A DNA stretch of 63,732 nt, taken from assembly GCA_902795975.1 (NCBI GenBank), contig CADBNE010000022.1, forward strand, positions 1-63,732, given 5' to 3'. Numbering within the stretch: position 1 is the first letter of the stretch; the number at the start of each line of letters is the position of its first letter. This DNA comes from an uncultured Erysipelotrichaceae bacterium. Its GTDB lineage: Bacteria > Bacillota_I > Bacilli_A > RF39 > UBA660. The translations under genes and the position numbers were made by a program. The notes under the pieces were generated by a model. It was not told where the DNA came from. It was given only the letters and a program-made list of their open reading frames with translations, and did no database searches. This document shows, piece after piece, positions 53,366 through 61,907 of the stretch.

Positions 53366-54305
53366 CTTTTGGTATAGCACCACTTAGTTGTTTTATATAA
53401 TCATAATTATCCATATGAAATTTTTTAATTTTTTGTTTACTCTTTTCACATATATTAAAACATTCTTTTTGAATTAATTTATTTTCTTTAGAATTATCGG
53501 CTAGTAAATATTTATCTTTAAAGTAATTATATAATTCTATAGTTCTTTTCATATTACATACACCATAAGTATATAATGAATGATATTTTATATAATGTGA
53601 TACATTATACCCATTATTATGTTTAATAATTTTGTATGTAATAGCATTACTTGGATCTAATAATCTCCATTTATCATCTTTTGTAAGTATTTCACAATGA
53701 TTCATTGTTTCAATATCATGTTCTTCTATATAATTATTTAATTGTTGATTAAATAGTTTATCATCTTCACTATTAAACATTGTATTTATATATTCTTTTA
53801 TTACATCAAAATCTTCAGAATTATATGTACCTCTATCTGTTACAACTCTATAGTTTTCAATACAGTATACATCTAGTATTTTACAAAGTAAGTCAGATAC
53901 ATTTCTACATACTCCTTGACCCCATATTGCAGATAATCCCATTCTTGTAGATAATTCTAACTCAGGAAATATAAATCTAAATTTATTATTTAATGATAAA
54001 TATCCATTAAATAATAAATAACAATATATATACATTATTTCATCAACACTAGGATTTTTCTTTAAATCATAAATAAATTCAGCAATATTATCAACATATT
54101 TATCATATAATTCTTCGGCACTCCCACATGTAAGTGCAAAAGAAAAATCAGTGTATTGATAATAATTATAACTAGAAATACTTTCTAATAATTCAGGTGC
54201 ATTATTATTTTTACCAAATATATTAATTACCTCACGATATTTTCTAGTTATTATTTTATGTTTAATATTTGTATCAACTTTAATTATCTTATCTATAAAA
54301 GTCAT
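53352..54305 (-). CDS. Transglutaminase-like cysteine-protease-fold protein
   Basis: A 317-residue protein with no signal peptide. A Cys-His-Asp triad of transglutaminase-like type is visible: GQGVCRNVSDLLCKIL (Cys133), ETMNHCEILTKDDKWRL (His203) and LLDPSN (Asp217). Members of this superfamily act as proteases, crosslinkers or peptide hydrolases; some have lost activity. The N-terminal 110 residues are helical (EELYDKYVDNIAEFIYDL). Its 3' end overlaps that of the AbiEi-like gene. Substrate unknown; a cytoplasmic location is inferred. Confidence 0.75.
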   Translation of the reverse strand: MTFIDKIIKVDTNIKHKIITRKYREVINIFGKNNNAPELLESISSYNYYQYTDFSFALTCGSAEELYDKYVDNIAEFIYDLKKNPSVDEIMYIYCYLLFNGYLSLNNKFRFIFPELELSTRMGLSAIWGQGVCRNVSDLLCKILDVYCIENYRVVTDRGTYNSEDFDVIKEYINTMFNSEDDKLFNQQLNNYIEEHDIETMNHCEILTKDDKWRLLDPSNAITYKIIKHNNGYNVSHYIKYHSLYTYGVCNMKRTIELYNYFKDKYLLADNSKENKLIQKECFNICEKSKQKIKKFHMDNYDYIKQLSGAIPKENSN

Positions 54306-54359
54306 ATAACCACAACCCTTTTGTTAAATATAATATACTTTATATAAAAAAAAGGCAAG

Positions 54360-54382
54360 AAAAAAACTAGTGTTCTAGTTTT
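54360..54382 (-). terminator. Terminator of the DUF378 gene
   Basis: On the minus strand AAAACTAG / CTAGTTTT (8 bp) with a 4-base loop runs into a seven-T stretch. It overlaps the stop codon. Confidence 0.75.
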
Positions 54383-54570
54383 AAATGATAGAATAATAGT
54401 CCTATATTAAGTATTCCACATAGTCCTACTAATATATATACTATTCTACTTATCATATTAAACCCACCAGTTATTAGTTCAACTACATTTACATCAAATA
54501 TTCCTATTATACCCCATACAACAGCACCTATAATAGAAAATACTAATGCTATTTTTTGAATATCTTCCAT
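54367..54570 (-). CDS. DUF378 family small membrane protein
   Basis: A 67-residue protein with two hydrophobic segments. The sequence IGAVVWGIIGIFDVNVVELI, then SRIVYILVGLCGI, matches DUF378 (YuzA-like) proteins, which have the pattern 'iGglNWGlvGlf...SRivYilvGlaal'. Function unknown. I use the start at 54570, preceded by GGAGGT, rather than an upstream ATG at 54600. It is read in the same direction as the small HTH gene upstream, with a 48-base gap. Confidence 0.87.
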   Translation of the reverse strand: MEDIQKIALVFSIIGAVVWGIIGIFDVNVVELITGGFNMISRIVYILVGLCGILNIGLLFYHLKLEH

Positions 54571-54618
54571 ATTAATACCTCCTATAAATAGGATAACCAA
54601 ATATTAATATTATATACA

Positions 54619-54855
54619 TTAATTATTATTAGGAATGTATTCTACTATATCAGTTAATTTACAATTAAAATAATCACATAGTCTAGCAAATACTGTTACA
54701 TCTATTTTACTTAAATCACCATTAACAATTCTTTGCAAAACTTTAAAATCTGTATTTGTATCTCTCATAACTTTATTCTTACTTAAATTATTATCATCTA
54801 ATATATCATCAAGTTTGAATAAGTAACATCCATTTTCTACTTGTACTTTAACCAT
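54619..54855 (-). CDS. Small XRE/Cro-like DNA-binding protein
   Basis: A 78-residue protein, almost entirely an HTH of the HTH_26 type: FKLDDILDDNNLSKNKVMRD as helices 1-2, then VLQRIVNGDLSKIDVTVFAR and LCDYFNCKLTDIVEYIP. Single-domain XRE proteins of this size often autoregulate and control a neighbouring gene. It is divergent from a 59-residue gene whose promoter carries an inverted repeat. The ribosome site is weak (AGGGATG at 12 bases). Confidence 0.87.
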   Translation of the reverse strand: MVKVQVENGCYLFKLDDILDDNNLSKNKVMRDTNTDFKVLQRIVNGDLSKIDVTVFARLCDYFNCKLTDIVEYIPNNN

Positions 54856-54904
54856 ATATCATCTACATCCCTTATAATTTAATAATAACAATCTAAGTAG
54901 TCTC

Positions 54905-54933
54905 TTGACTATTGGTTATTCAACCAGTATAAT
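54905..54933 (+). promoter_or_regulatory. Promoter with internal inverted repeat, candidate operator
   Basis: TTGACT (54905-54910), a 17-base spacer and TATAAT (54928-54933). The spacer contains TGGTT-ATTC-AACCA (54913-54926), a symmetric site between -35 and -10, where a bound repressor would block polymerase. Confidence 0.75.
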
Positions 54934-54948
54934 TGTTATAGTGATAAT

Positions 54949-55128
54949 ATGAAGTTAATAAATGATTATGTTGTATATTTACAAAATACATTAGAAAAAT
55001 TAAGTAAAATAATGTATAGTAAAAAAGGAAAAAAATATAGTGTTCTATCTAATAAAATAGATAGGGATTTACTTGAAAAATATAAGATAATAGAGGATAT
55101 GATTGATAAGGAATTAGAGAAAAACTAG
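54949..55128 (+). CDS. 59-residue helical protein, unknown (weak Spo0E-like look)
   Basis: A short soluble protein of two predicted helices: DYVVYLQNTLEKLSKIMYSK and then, after a Lys/Gly-rich turn, VLSNKIDRDLLEKYKIIEDM. The size and the S-N-K-I-D motif at the start of helix 2 faintly recall Spo0E-type phosphatases (S-Q-x-L-D), but the spacing is off by one and I do not assert this. GTGATAAT precedes the ATG. A near-consensus promoter with an internal operator-like repeat drives it. It faces the small HTH gene. Confidence 0.68.
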   Translation: MKLINDYVVYLQNTLEKLSKIMYSKKGKKYSVLSNKIDRDLLEKYKIIEDMIDKELEKN

Positions 55129-55180
55129 TTCTTTTTTTTTACTATATTTTTTGTTATACTATTAAATAGAGGTTGTATAG

Positions 55181-57460
55181 ATGAAGGGTTTAACAAGGGA
55201 AGAAATAAATATACGTAAAAGTGAAGGAAAAATAAATATAGATAGTTCTGTAAGTACTAAAAATTATAAACAAATTATACTATCTAATATATTTACTTTA
55301 TTTAATATAATAAATCTTATATTAGGATTACTAATATTACTTACAGGTAATATTAAGAATCTTACTTTTTTAGGTGTAGCTTTTTTTAATACTATTATTA
55401 GTATGATTCAAGAAATAAGATCTAAACGTATTGTGGATAAATTATCTCTATTAAATAGTAGAAAAGTATGTTCTATAAGAGAAGATAATGAAGAATATAT
55501 TTCTATAGATGAAATAGTATTAGATGATTTATTAAAATATAAATTAGGTAATCAAATAGTAGTTGATGGTACTATTATAGAAGGTACAATAGAAGTAGAT
55601 GAATCATTACTTACAGGTGAATCTGATCATATATTAAAAAAAGTAGGAGATAAAGTATTATCAGGAAGTATTGTAGTTAGTGGTTGTGCATATGTAAAAA
55701 CTGAAGCTGTGTCTAGTGATTGTTATATAAATAAAATTAGTAAAGAAGCTAAATATTTAAAAAAAGTACAATCTGAAATTATGACTACATTAAATAGAAT
55801 TATTAAAATTATTTCTATAGTTATAATACCTTTAGGTATAATTTTTTATTTAAGACAAGTTAGTGTACAAACACCTAATGAGGCTATTACAAGTACTGTT
55901 GCTGCTTTAATTGGTACTATACCTGAAGGATTAGTATTACTTACTAGTACTGTTCTTGCTATAGCAAGTATTAGATTAGCTAAAAAGAATGTTTTAGTTC
56001 AACAATTATTTTGTATAGAAAATTTAGCTAGAGTAGATACTATATGTTTAGATAAGACAGGTACTTTAACTACAGGAAATATGAAAGTAGAAGAAGTCGT
56101 TATATTAAATAATAGTTTTGATATAGATTTAATTATGAAAAATATTAACTATAATAGTATTGATTCTAATAGTACAAGTGCAGCATTAATTAATTATTTT
56201 AGTAAAGATGATACATATAACTTTGTTAATAGAATACCTTTTTCATCAGATAAAAAATATTCTGTATATGAATTTGAAGATAATACTTATATAATAGGTG
56301 CTTTAGAATTTGTTGATTATAGAGGTGAAATACCTAATATAGATGAATATACTAATAAATATAGAGTATTATTATTAGGCGCTAATAAAAATAAAATAGT
56401 TAATAATAGTGTAAAAGGTAAATTTTATCCTTTAGCACTTATTTTAATAAATGATGAGATAAGAAATAATGCTATAGATACATTAAATTATATTAATAAT
56501 CAAGATGTAGATATAAAAATTATATCTGGTGATAATAAAAATACGGTATGTATGATTGCTAATAAGGTTGGTATAACAAATATTAAAGCTATTGATATGA
56601 GTTCAAATACTATGAGAATAGATGATATAGTTGAAGAATATAATATTTTTGCTAGAGTTACACCAGATGAAAAAAAAGAATTAGTTTTAGCGCTTAAAAG
56701 ATTGGGTCATAAAGTTGCTATGACAGGTGATGGAGTAAATGATGTTTTAGCACTTAAGGAAGCTGATTGTTCTATAGCAATGGCTAGTGGTTCTGATGCA
56801 GCACGTAATGTATCAGAAATAGTATTGCTTGATTCAGATTTTAAATCAATTCCTGATATTATAGGTGAGGGTAGAAGGTCTATTAATAATTTAGAAAGGT
56901 CTGCTTCATTATTTTTAACTAAAACTATATATGCATTTGTATTAGCACTTTTATTCTTATTTATTAATAAGGATTATCCATTTATACCTATACAATTAAC
57001 TTTAATAAATGCTATTACAATTGGTATACCATCTTTTGTTTTAGCTCTTGAACCAAATTATGAAAGAGTAAAAGGTAAGTTTGTTAATAATATAATTACT
57101 AAGTCATTACCTACAGCACTTACAGTAGTTATAAATATTATATTTATATTAATATTATCTAAAGTATTTAATATAGATAGTCAATATACTTCTACTATGT
57201 GTGTAATTACAGTAGCAATCATAGGATTTGTATTACTATATAAAATATGTACACCATTTAATTATTCAAGAATAATATTATTTGGGTTTCTAATATTATT
57301 ATTTGGAATTTGTGTATCAACTATGCATGATTTATTTGAATTATTCTTACCAGATCCATTACATATATTATTTTTAATAATTTTATGTTTTATATATGTA
57401 ATAATGCATAATTTACTTACTGATTTTATAAATAAAAGAATAAATAGAGTTATCAAATAA
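55181..57460 (+). CDS. Cation-transporting P-type ATPase (CtpE/Ca2+-type)
   Basis: A 759-residue membrane ATPase. The actuator loop TGES is at 145-148, the membrane motif PEGL at 248-251, the phosphorylation site DKTGT at 291-295, and the hinge GDGVND at 516-521 followed by VLALKEADCSIAM. About eight to ten membrane segments are present. PEGL in the fourth segment and the absence of N-terminal CxxC metal-binding sites argue against heavy-metal pumps and for the Ca2+/Mg2+-related group (CtpE-like, with the signature LVQQLFCIENLARVDTICLD). The transported ion is not proven. AGAGGTTG precedes the ATG, and a strong terminator follows. Confidence 0.94.
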   Translation: MKGLTREEINIRKSEGKINIDSSVSTKNYKQIILSNIFTLFNIINLILGLLILLTGNIKNLTFLGVAFFNTIISMIQEIRSKRIVDKLSLLNSRKVCSIREDNEEYISIDEIVLDDLLKYKLGNQIVVDGTIIEGTIEVDESLLTGESDHILKKVGDKVLSGSIVVSGCAYVKTEAVSSDCYINKISKEAKYLKKVQSEIMTTLNRIIKIISIVIIPLGIIFYLRQVSVQTPNEAITSTVAALIGTIPEGLVLLTSTVLAIASIRLAKKNVLVQQLFCIENLARVDTICLDKTGTLTTGNMKVEEVVILNNSFDIDLIMKNINYNSIDSNSTSAALINYFSKDDTYNFVNRIPFSSDKKYSVYEFEDNTYIIGALEFVDYRGEIPNIDEYTNKYRVLLLGANKNKIVNNSVKGKFYPLALILINDEIRNNAIDTLNYINNQDVDIKIISGDNKNTVCMIANKVGITNIKAIDMSSNTMRIDDIVEEYNIFARVTPDEKKELVLALKRLGHKVAMTGDGVNDVLALKEADCSIAMASGSDAARNVSEIVLLDSDFKSIPDIIGEGRRSINNLERSASLFLTKTIYAFVLALLFLFINKDYPFIPIQLTLINAITIGIPSFVLALEPNYERVKGKFVNNIITKSLPTALTVVINIIFILILSKVFNIDSQYTSTMCVITVAIIGFVLLYKICTPFNYSRIILFGFLILLFGICVSTMHDLFELFLPDPLHILFLIILCFIYVIMHNLLTDFINKRINRVIK

Positions 57461-57471
57461 CTCTATTTTTT
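57443..57471 (+). terminator. Terminator after the P-type ATPase gene
   Basis: An 11-bp stem (AATAGAGTTAT / ATAACTCTATT) with a CAA loop and T-run. Confidence 0.88.
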
Positions 57472-57494
57472 GGTATAATAAATATGGTGATAGC

Positions 57495-57851
57495 ATGGAT
57501 GGATTTAATACTAAATTTATTAAGATAATAGAAGACATAAAAAAAGGAGAAATATTATCTACTGAATTAGAAAAATATATAAAAGAACATTGTGATAAAA
57601 ATATATTTAAAAAATGTATATTAAGTTTAATGGATCATAATGATGAATATGTAAAAATATATTCTTCAAGATATTCATTTGAATATGATATAGATAAAAA
57701 GAAAGCATATGATAATGCTAGATATATATTAAGAAATTCTAAAGATAATACTTGTAGAATGGAAGCTAAATATATATATGATAGATATAAAAGAAGACAT
57801 ATATCTAAATTAATAAAAGTACTTATGAAAAAGCAATTAAAAAATTCATAA
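57495..57851 (+). CDS. Small basic helical protein, 118 residues, unknown
   Basis: It looks soluble and all-helical, with HEAT-like spacing (FKKCILSLMDHNDEYVKIYSSRYSF type, then YDNARYILRNSKDN) and a Lys/Arg-rich C-terminus (RYKRRHISKLIKVLMKKQLK). The basic end suggests contact with nucleic acid or membrane lipid, but this is a guess. A GGTGATAGC site precedes the ATG, and TATAAT (57474-57479) lies just after the preceding terminator. The Y-family polymerase gene follows from its own promoter. Family not recognised. Confidence 0.75.
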   Translation: MDGFNTKFIKIIEDIKKGEILSTELEKYIKEHCDKNIFKKCILSLMDHNDEYVKIYSSRYSFEYDIDKKKAYDNARYILRNSKDNTCRMEAKYIYDRYKRRHISKLIKVLMKKQLKNS

Positions 57852-57859
57852 GTTTTTTA

Positions 57860-57888
57860 TTTACATACAAACAAATGTATGCTAATAT
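57860..57888 (+). promoter_or_regulatory. Polymerase gene promoter with inverted repeat in the spacer
   Basis: TTTACA (57860-57865), a 17-base spacer and TAATAT (57883-57888) with an extended TGC. The inverted repeat CATACA-N6-TGTATG (57864-57881) fills the spacer, the expected place for a LexA-like or other repressor site. Confidence 0.72.
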
Positions 57889-57906
57889 ATCACTAGAAGG
57901 TGTTAT

Positions 57907-59106
57907 ATGAAACGAATAATTATGCATATAGATGTTAATAATGCTTTTTTATCATGGAGTGCAGTTAAGTTATTATATGATGGATATAAGGTGGACATAA
58001 GAAAAATAGAAGCTGTAATAGGTGGAGATGAATCGAAAAGACATGGTATAGTACTTGCTAAATCTCCAGTAGCTAAGAAAAAAGGAGTAAAAACTGCAGA
58101 AACATTAGCTAGTGCTAGAAGAAAATGCAATAATTTAAAAATATATTCACCAGATTTTAAATGGTATTCATTTATGTCACGTAAAATGTTTGAATTAATT
58201 CGTTCTTATTCACCAGATATTCAAATATTATCAGTTGATGAGTGTTTTCTAGATTATACTAAAGTAAAAAATTTATATGGTGATCCAATTAAATTTGCAT
58301 ATCACTTAAAAAATAAAATATATAAAACTTTAAAATTTACTGTTAATATAGGTATTGCTAATAATAAATTATGTGCTAAAATGGCATCTGATTTTAAGAA
58401 ACCTAATAGGGTTCATACATTATTTGATTATGAAATAGAGGAAAAAATGTTTCCTTTAGATGTTGGAGATTTATATGGCGTAGGTAAAAAGACTACTGCC
58501 AAATTAAAGGAATTAAATATTAATACAGTTTCTGATTTAGCGCATGCAGATGTAAATTTTTTATATAAATATTTTAAAAATCAGGCTAGTTATTTAATAG
58601 ATAAAGCTAATGGAATAGATGATAGTGAATTAGTACTTGTTCCTCCTGAAAGAAAAGGAATAAGTATTTCAACTACATATGAATATAATTTAACTAATTT
58701 TGATGATATATTGAGTAAATTATATATACTTGTTGATAATGTATGTACTCATTTAAGAAAAGATGAAAAGTATGCTAAAGTAGTTAGTGTTACTTTAAGA
58801 GATAAAGAATTTAATACAAGGTCACATCAAAGAAAATTAGTTAATGCTACAAATTTAACTAGTGATATATATGATGTTGCTAAATCATTAGCTAAGGAAT
58901 TATGGGATGAAGAACCAATAAGATTAATAGGTGTAAGTTTAAATGGTTTAACTAATGTAGTTAATTATCAAATTTCTTTTTTTGAAAATAGTGACAAACA
59001 TATAAATAATGAAAAACTAGATAAAGTAGTAGATGATTTAAAAATACAATTTGGTTCTAAAATAATTAATAAAGCATCACTTTTAAATGTTTCTAAAAAA
59101 AAATAA
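57907..59106 (+). CDS. dinB: Y-family DNA polymerase (DinB/Pol IV or UvrX type)
   Basis: A 399-residue translesion polymerase. The first catalytic Asp is in HIDVNNAF (Asp9), and the second site SVDECFLDYT gives Asp111/Glu112. The helix-hairpin-helix thumb GVGKKTTAKLKELNI and the little-finger domain follow. A sliding-clamp-binding motif is visible as QISFF near the C-terminus. It extends past damaged bases at the cost of errors. The promoter carries an inverted repeat that could be an SOS operator. AGAAGGTG precedes the ATG. Confidence 0.94.
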   Translation: MKRIIMHIDVNNAFLSWSAVKLLYDGYKVDIRKIEAVIGGDESKRHGIVLAKSPVAKKKGVKTAETLASARRKCNNLKIYSPDFKWYSFMSRKMFELIRSYSPDIQILSVDECFLDYTKVKNLYGDPIKFAYHLKNKIYKTLKFTVNIGIANNKLCAKMASDFKKPNRVHTLFDYEIEEKMFPLDVGDLYGVGKKTTAKLKELNINTVSDLAHADVNFLYKYFKNQASYLIDKANGIDDSELVLVPPERKGISISTTYEYNLTNFDDILSKLYILVDNVCTHLRKDEKYAKVVSVTLRDKEFNTRSHQRKLVNATNLTSDIYDVAKSLAKELWDEEPIRLIGVSLNGLTNVVNYQISFFENSDKHINNEKLDKVVDDLKIQFGSKIINKASLLNVSKKK

Positions 59107-59162
59107 TTAATTATTGAAGAATAATTTAATAAATAGTATAATAATATCAATGGGTGATTGTT

Positions 59163-59465
59163 ATGGATTGGATATGGATTGGTGTTATAATTTCACTTGT
59201 ATTAATAGAATTAGTATCACTTAATTATACAGCTATTTGGTTTGTTATAAGTGGTATAGTAAGTTTTATTCTTTTAAAGAATAATCAAGATTATATGGTA
59301 CAAGTATTAGTATTTGTAATATTAGGTGGATTACTTATGATTGTTGTTCGCCCAAAAATTATAGATAAGCTTATAATATTAAGAGATAAAATTCTAGCAA
59401 AAATAACAAGTAAGTATAAGTTTTTAAATTACTTAATACCTAAGGAATTAAGAAATAAACAATAA
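59163..59465 (+). CDS. Short NfeD-like membrane protein
   Basis: A 100-residue protein with two or three hydrophobic segments (about 2-20, 25-38 and 45-62), including LVLIELVSLNYTAIWFVISG and VFVILGGLLMIVVRPKI. This is the pattern of the short NfeD family ('E...p.f..lwf..gala...l...p'). The C-terminal OB-fold of longer NfeD proteins is absent; a Lys-rich tail replaces it. NfeD proteins work with flotillins in membrane organisation, but no flotillin gene is here. I use the ATG at 59163 (GGGTGAT upstream) rather than GTG at 59154. Confidence 0.78.
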   Translation: MDWIWIGVIISLVLIELVSLNYTAIWFVISGIVSFILLKNNQDYMVQVLVFVILGGLLMIVVRPKIIDKLIILRDKILAKITSKYKFLNYLIPKELRNKQ

Positions 59466-59473
59466 AATATAAT

Positions 59474-59504
59474 AAAGCAAAAAAATTATCTGTTTTTTTG
59501 CTTT
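59474..59504 (+). terminator. Terminator after the NfeD-like gene
   Basis: A 12-bp stem (AAAGCAAAAAAA / TTTTTTTGCTTT), 7-base loop, then further Ts. Confidence 0.85.
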
Positions 59505-59565
59505 TTATGTGTAAATATAAACAATTTATATTATTTTATGTTATAATTATTCTATGGTGATATAA

Positions 59566-60306
59566 ATGCAAAAAAGGATAAAAGATGTAGATGTAAATTA
59601 TATAATGTATGGTAAAAAAGATGCAGATACAATATGCTATTTACATGGATGGGGACAAAATATTCAGATGATGAAACCTGTGGGTGATCCATTTGATGAA
59701 GAATTTAATATAGTAATAATTGATTTACCAGGATTTGGTGATAGTAGTGAGCCAACTTTTGTATGGTCATTAAATGATTATGTTGAATGTGTAAAAGAAT
59801 TATTAGATTCATTAGAAATAACTAATCCAATATTAGTTGGTCATTCATTTGGTGGTAAAATTAGTTTATTATATGCAAGTAAGTATGATGTTAAAAAATT
59901 AATTTTATTTGGTAGTCCATTTAAAAAAGAAATTCAAAAAGAATCATTAAAATTAAAAGTACTTAAAAGTTTAAAGAAAGTACCTGGAATAAATAAACTA
60001 GAAGGATTTGCTAAAAAACATATTGGTTCTACAGATTATAAGAATGCAAGTGAAACAATGCGTAAGATAATGGTTGAACATGTAAATATGGATATAACAG
60101 ATAACGTAAAAAACATAAAATGTCCTACATTAATTGTATGGGGAACATTAGATGATGCAGTTCCAATTGAAAGAGCATATGAATTAGAAAAACTTATACC
60201 TGATGCAGGTGTAGTAGAATATGAAAATTGTACACATTATGCATACTTAGAAAGATTAAATCAAACAATAAATGTTATGTGGAATTTCTTAGTAGGAGGA
60301 AAATAA
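59566..60306 (+). CDS. Alpha/beta-fold hydrolase beside murF and ddl
   Basis: A 246-residue protein with the alpha/beta-hydrolase landmarks: LHGWGQN oxyanion loop, nucleophile elbow GHSFGG (Ser94), acid WGTLDDAVP (Asp196 or Asp197) and His224 in NCTHYAYLE. No signal peptide, so it is cytoplasmic. It ends one base before the MurF-like gene, whose AGGAGG site lies in its last codons, so the three genes hydrolase-murF-ddl form an operon. A link to peptidoglycan precursor chemistry is suggested by the operon only. The substrate is unknown. Confidence 0.9.
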   Translation: MQKRIKDVDVNYIMYGKKDADTICYLHGWGQNIQMMKPVGDPFDEEFNIVIIDLPGFGDSSEPTFVWSLNDYVECVKELLDSLEITNPILVGHSFGGKISLLYASKYDVKKLILFGSPFKKEIQKESLKLKVLKSLKKVPGINKLEGFAKKHIGSTDYKNASETMRKIMVEHVNMDITDNVKNIKCPTLIVWGTLDDAVPIERAYELEKLIPDAGVVEYENCTHYAYLERLNQTINVMWNFLVGGK

Positions 60307-60307
60307 T

Positions 60308-61897
60308 ATGGGCTTTTTTAGTATTACATTATTTATATTATTGATATTTGGTTTATATAAATCAAAAAAAGCTATGCACATGCTACAACAAAATTATTAT
60401 GATGAATCAAATAGATATTTATTTTGGATGTTTAAAAATTTAAAAAAAGTATTTTATAATTTAGATATATTATTTATTACATTTATAGTATTTATGTTAT
60501 GTGATATAGATGCTACATTTTTATGCGGATATTGTTTTGGACTTTATTTAATATTATTTGTTTTATATAGAAATAAGATTAGTAGTGAACAAACTAAGAA
60601 ACCTTTGGTTATTACATCACGTATAAAAAGATTATTTACAACTGAATCAATTATTTATTTAGCTGTAATGATACCGATGGTAGTAAATTATAATGAAAAT
60701 CATTTACCAATTTATTATTTAATAATAGGTGGTATGATTTATTTAAGTTATTTTGTTATATTAATTGCTAATAAAATAAATATACCTGTTGAAAAATGTG
60801 TATATTTACATTATAAGAGAATGGCAATGAAAAAATTAAAAGATATGAATATACCAGTAATTGGAATTACAGGTAGTTATGGAAAAACAAGTAGTAAAAA
60901 TATTTTAAATGATATATTAAGCGTTAAATTTAATTCTTTTGCAACACCACAAAATTTTAATACACCGTATGGATTAATTAGATCAATAAATAATTATTTA
61001 GATAAATTTAATGATATATTTATTGCTGAAATGGGTGCATTTAAAGTAGGTGAAATAAATACTACATGTAAGTTAATGAAACCTACTCATGGAGTATTAA
61101 CTACTATAGGAGAAGCACATTTAGAAAGTTTTGGTAGTAGAGAAAATATTCAAAAAGGTAAGTTTGAACTTATTGAATCATTACCTAGTGGAGGAATTGC
61201 AGTTTTAAATGCTGATGATCCATGGCAAGTAAGTTATAAATTAAAAAATAATAAATGTAGAGTTTTATGGATTGGTATTGATAATGATGCTGATGTTAGA
61301 GCTTTAAATATTAAATTATCAGATAAAGGTACTACATTTGATGTTAAATTTAAAGGTGATGAAAATTTATATACATTTAATACTAGATTATTAGGTAAAC
61401 ATAATGTATATAATATTTTAGCTGGAATACTTATGGGACATGAATTAGGTATGAAGATTAATGAATTACAAAGAGGAGTTTCTTCAATTAAACCTATTGA
61501 ACATAGATTAGAATTAAAGAAAAGTGGAAATATTAATATAATAGATGATGCATATAATTCAAATCCAGTTGGTTCAAAGATGGCACTAGAAGTATTAAAT
61601 TTAATGCCTGGTACTAAGATTACAGTTACACCTGGTATGATTGAATTAGGTGATAAACAATATGAACTAAATAAAAAGTTTGGTACATATATTGCTGATA
61701 ATTCTGATTATGTTATATTAGTAGGTAAAGAACAAACAAAACCAATATATGATGGTTTAATGGAAAAACAATTTGATAAAAATAAAATATATGTTATAAA
61801 TGATGTTAGAGAAGCATTCACAATAATGAGACGTATAGATGAAGGTAATACTTATGTTTTATTAGAAAACGATTTACCTGATTTATTTAACGAATAG
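60308..61897 (+). CDS. murF: MurF-type Mur ligase with an N-terminal membrane domain
   Basis: A 529-residue protein. Residues 1-160 hold about four to five hydrophobic segments. The rest is a complete Mur ligase: P-loop GITGSYGKTSSKN (186-198), EMGAFKVGEI, a lysine in GKFELIESL, HRLE, and DAYNSNP (from 414), the MurF-type C-terminal signature. MurF adds D-Ala-D-Ala to the UDP-MurNAc-tripeptide. Soluble MurF is about 450 residues, so this is a membrane-tethered form. It is followed 10 bases later by ddl, the enzyme that makes its substrate. Confidence 0.92.
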   Translation: MGFFSITLFILLIFGLYKSKKAMHMLQQNYYDESNRYLFWMFKNLKKVFYNLDILFITFIVFMLCDIDATFLCGYCFGLYLILFVLYRNKISSEQTKKPLVITSRIKRLFTTESIIYLAVMIPMVVNYNENHLPIYYLIIGGMIYLSYFVILIANKINIPVEKCVYLHYKRMAMKKLKDMNIPVIGITGSYGKTSSKNILNDILSVKFNSFATPQNFNTPYGLIRSINNYLDKFNDIFIAEMGAFKVGEINTTCKLMKPTHGVLTTIGEAHLESFGSRENIQKGKFELIESLPSGGIAVLNADDPWQVSYKLKNNKCRVLWIGIDNDADVRALNIKLSDKGTTFDVKFKGDENLYTFNTRLLGKHNVYNILAGILMGHELGMKINELQRGVSSIKPIEHRLELKKSGNINIIDDAYNSNPVGSKMALEVLNLMPGTKITVTPGMIELGDKQYELNKKFGTYIADNSDYVILVGKEQTKPIYDGLMEKQFDKNKIYVINDVREAFTIMRRIDEGNTYVLLENDLPDLFNE

Positions 61898-61907
61898 GAG
61901 TGAGAAT

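Noticed and set aside
51688..54305. AbiE-type toxin-antitoxin pair
   Set aside because: Only the winged-helix head resembles AbiEi; the convergent neighbour is transglutaminase-like, not a nucleotidyltransferase.
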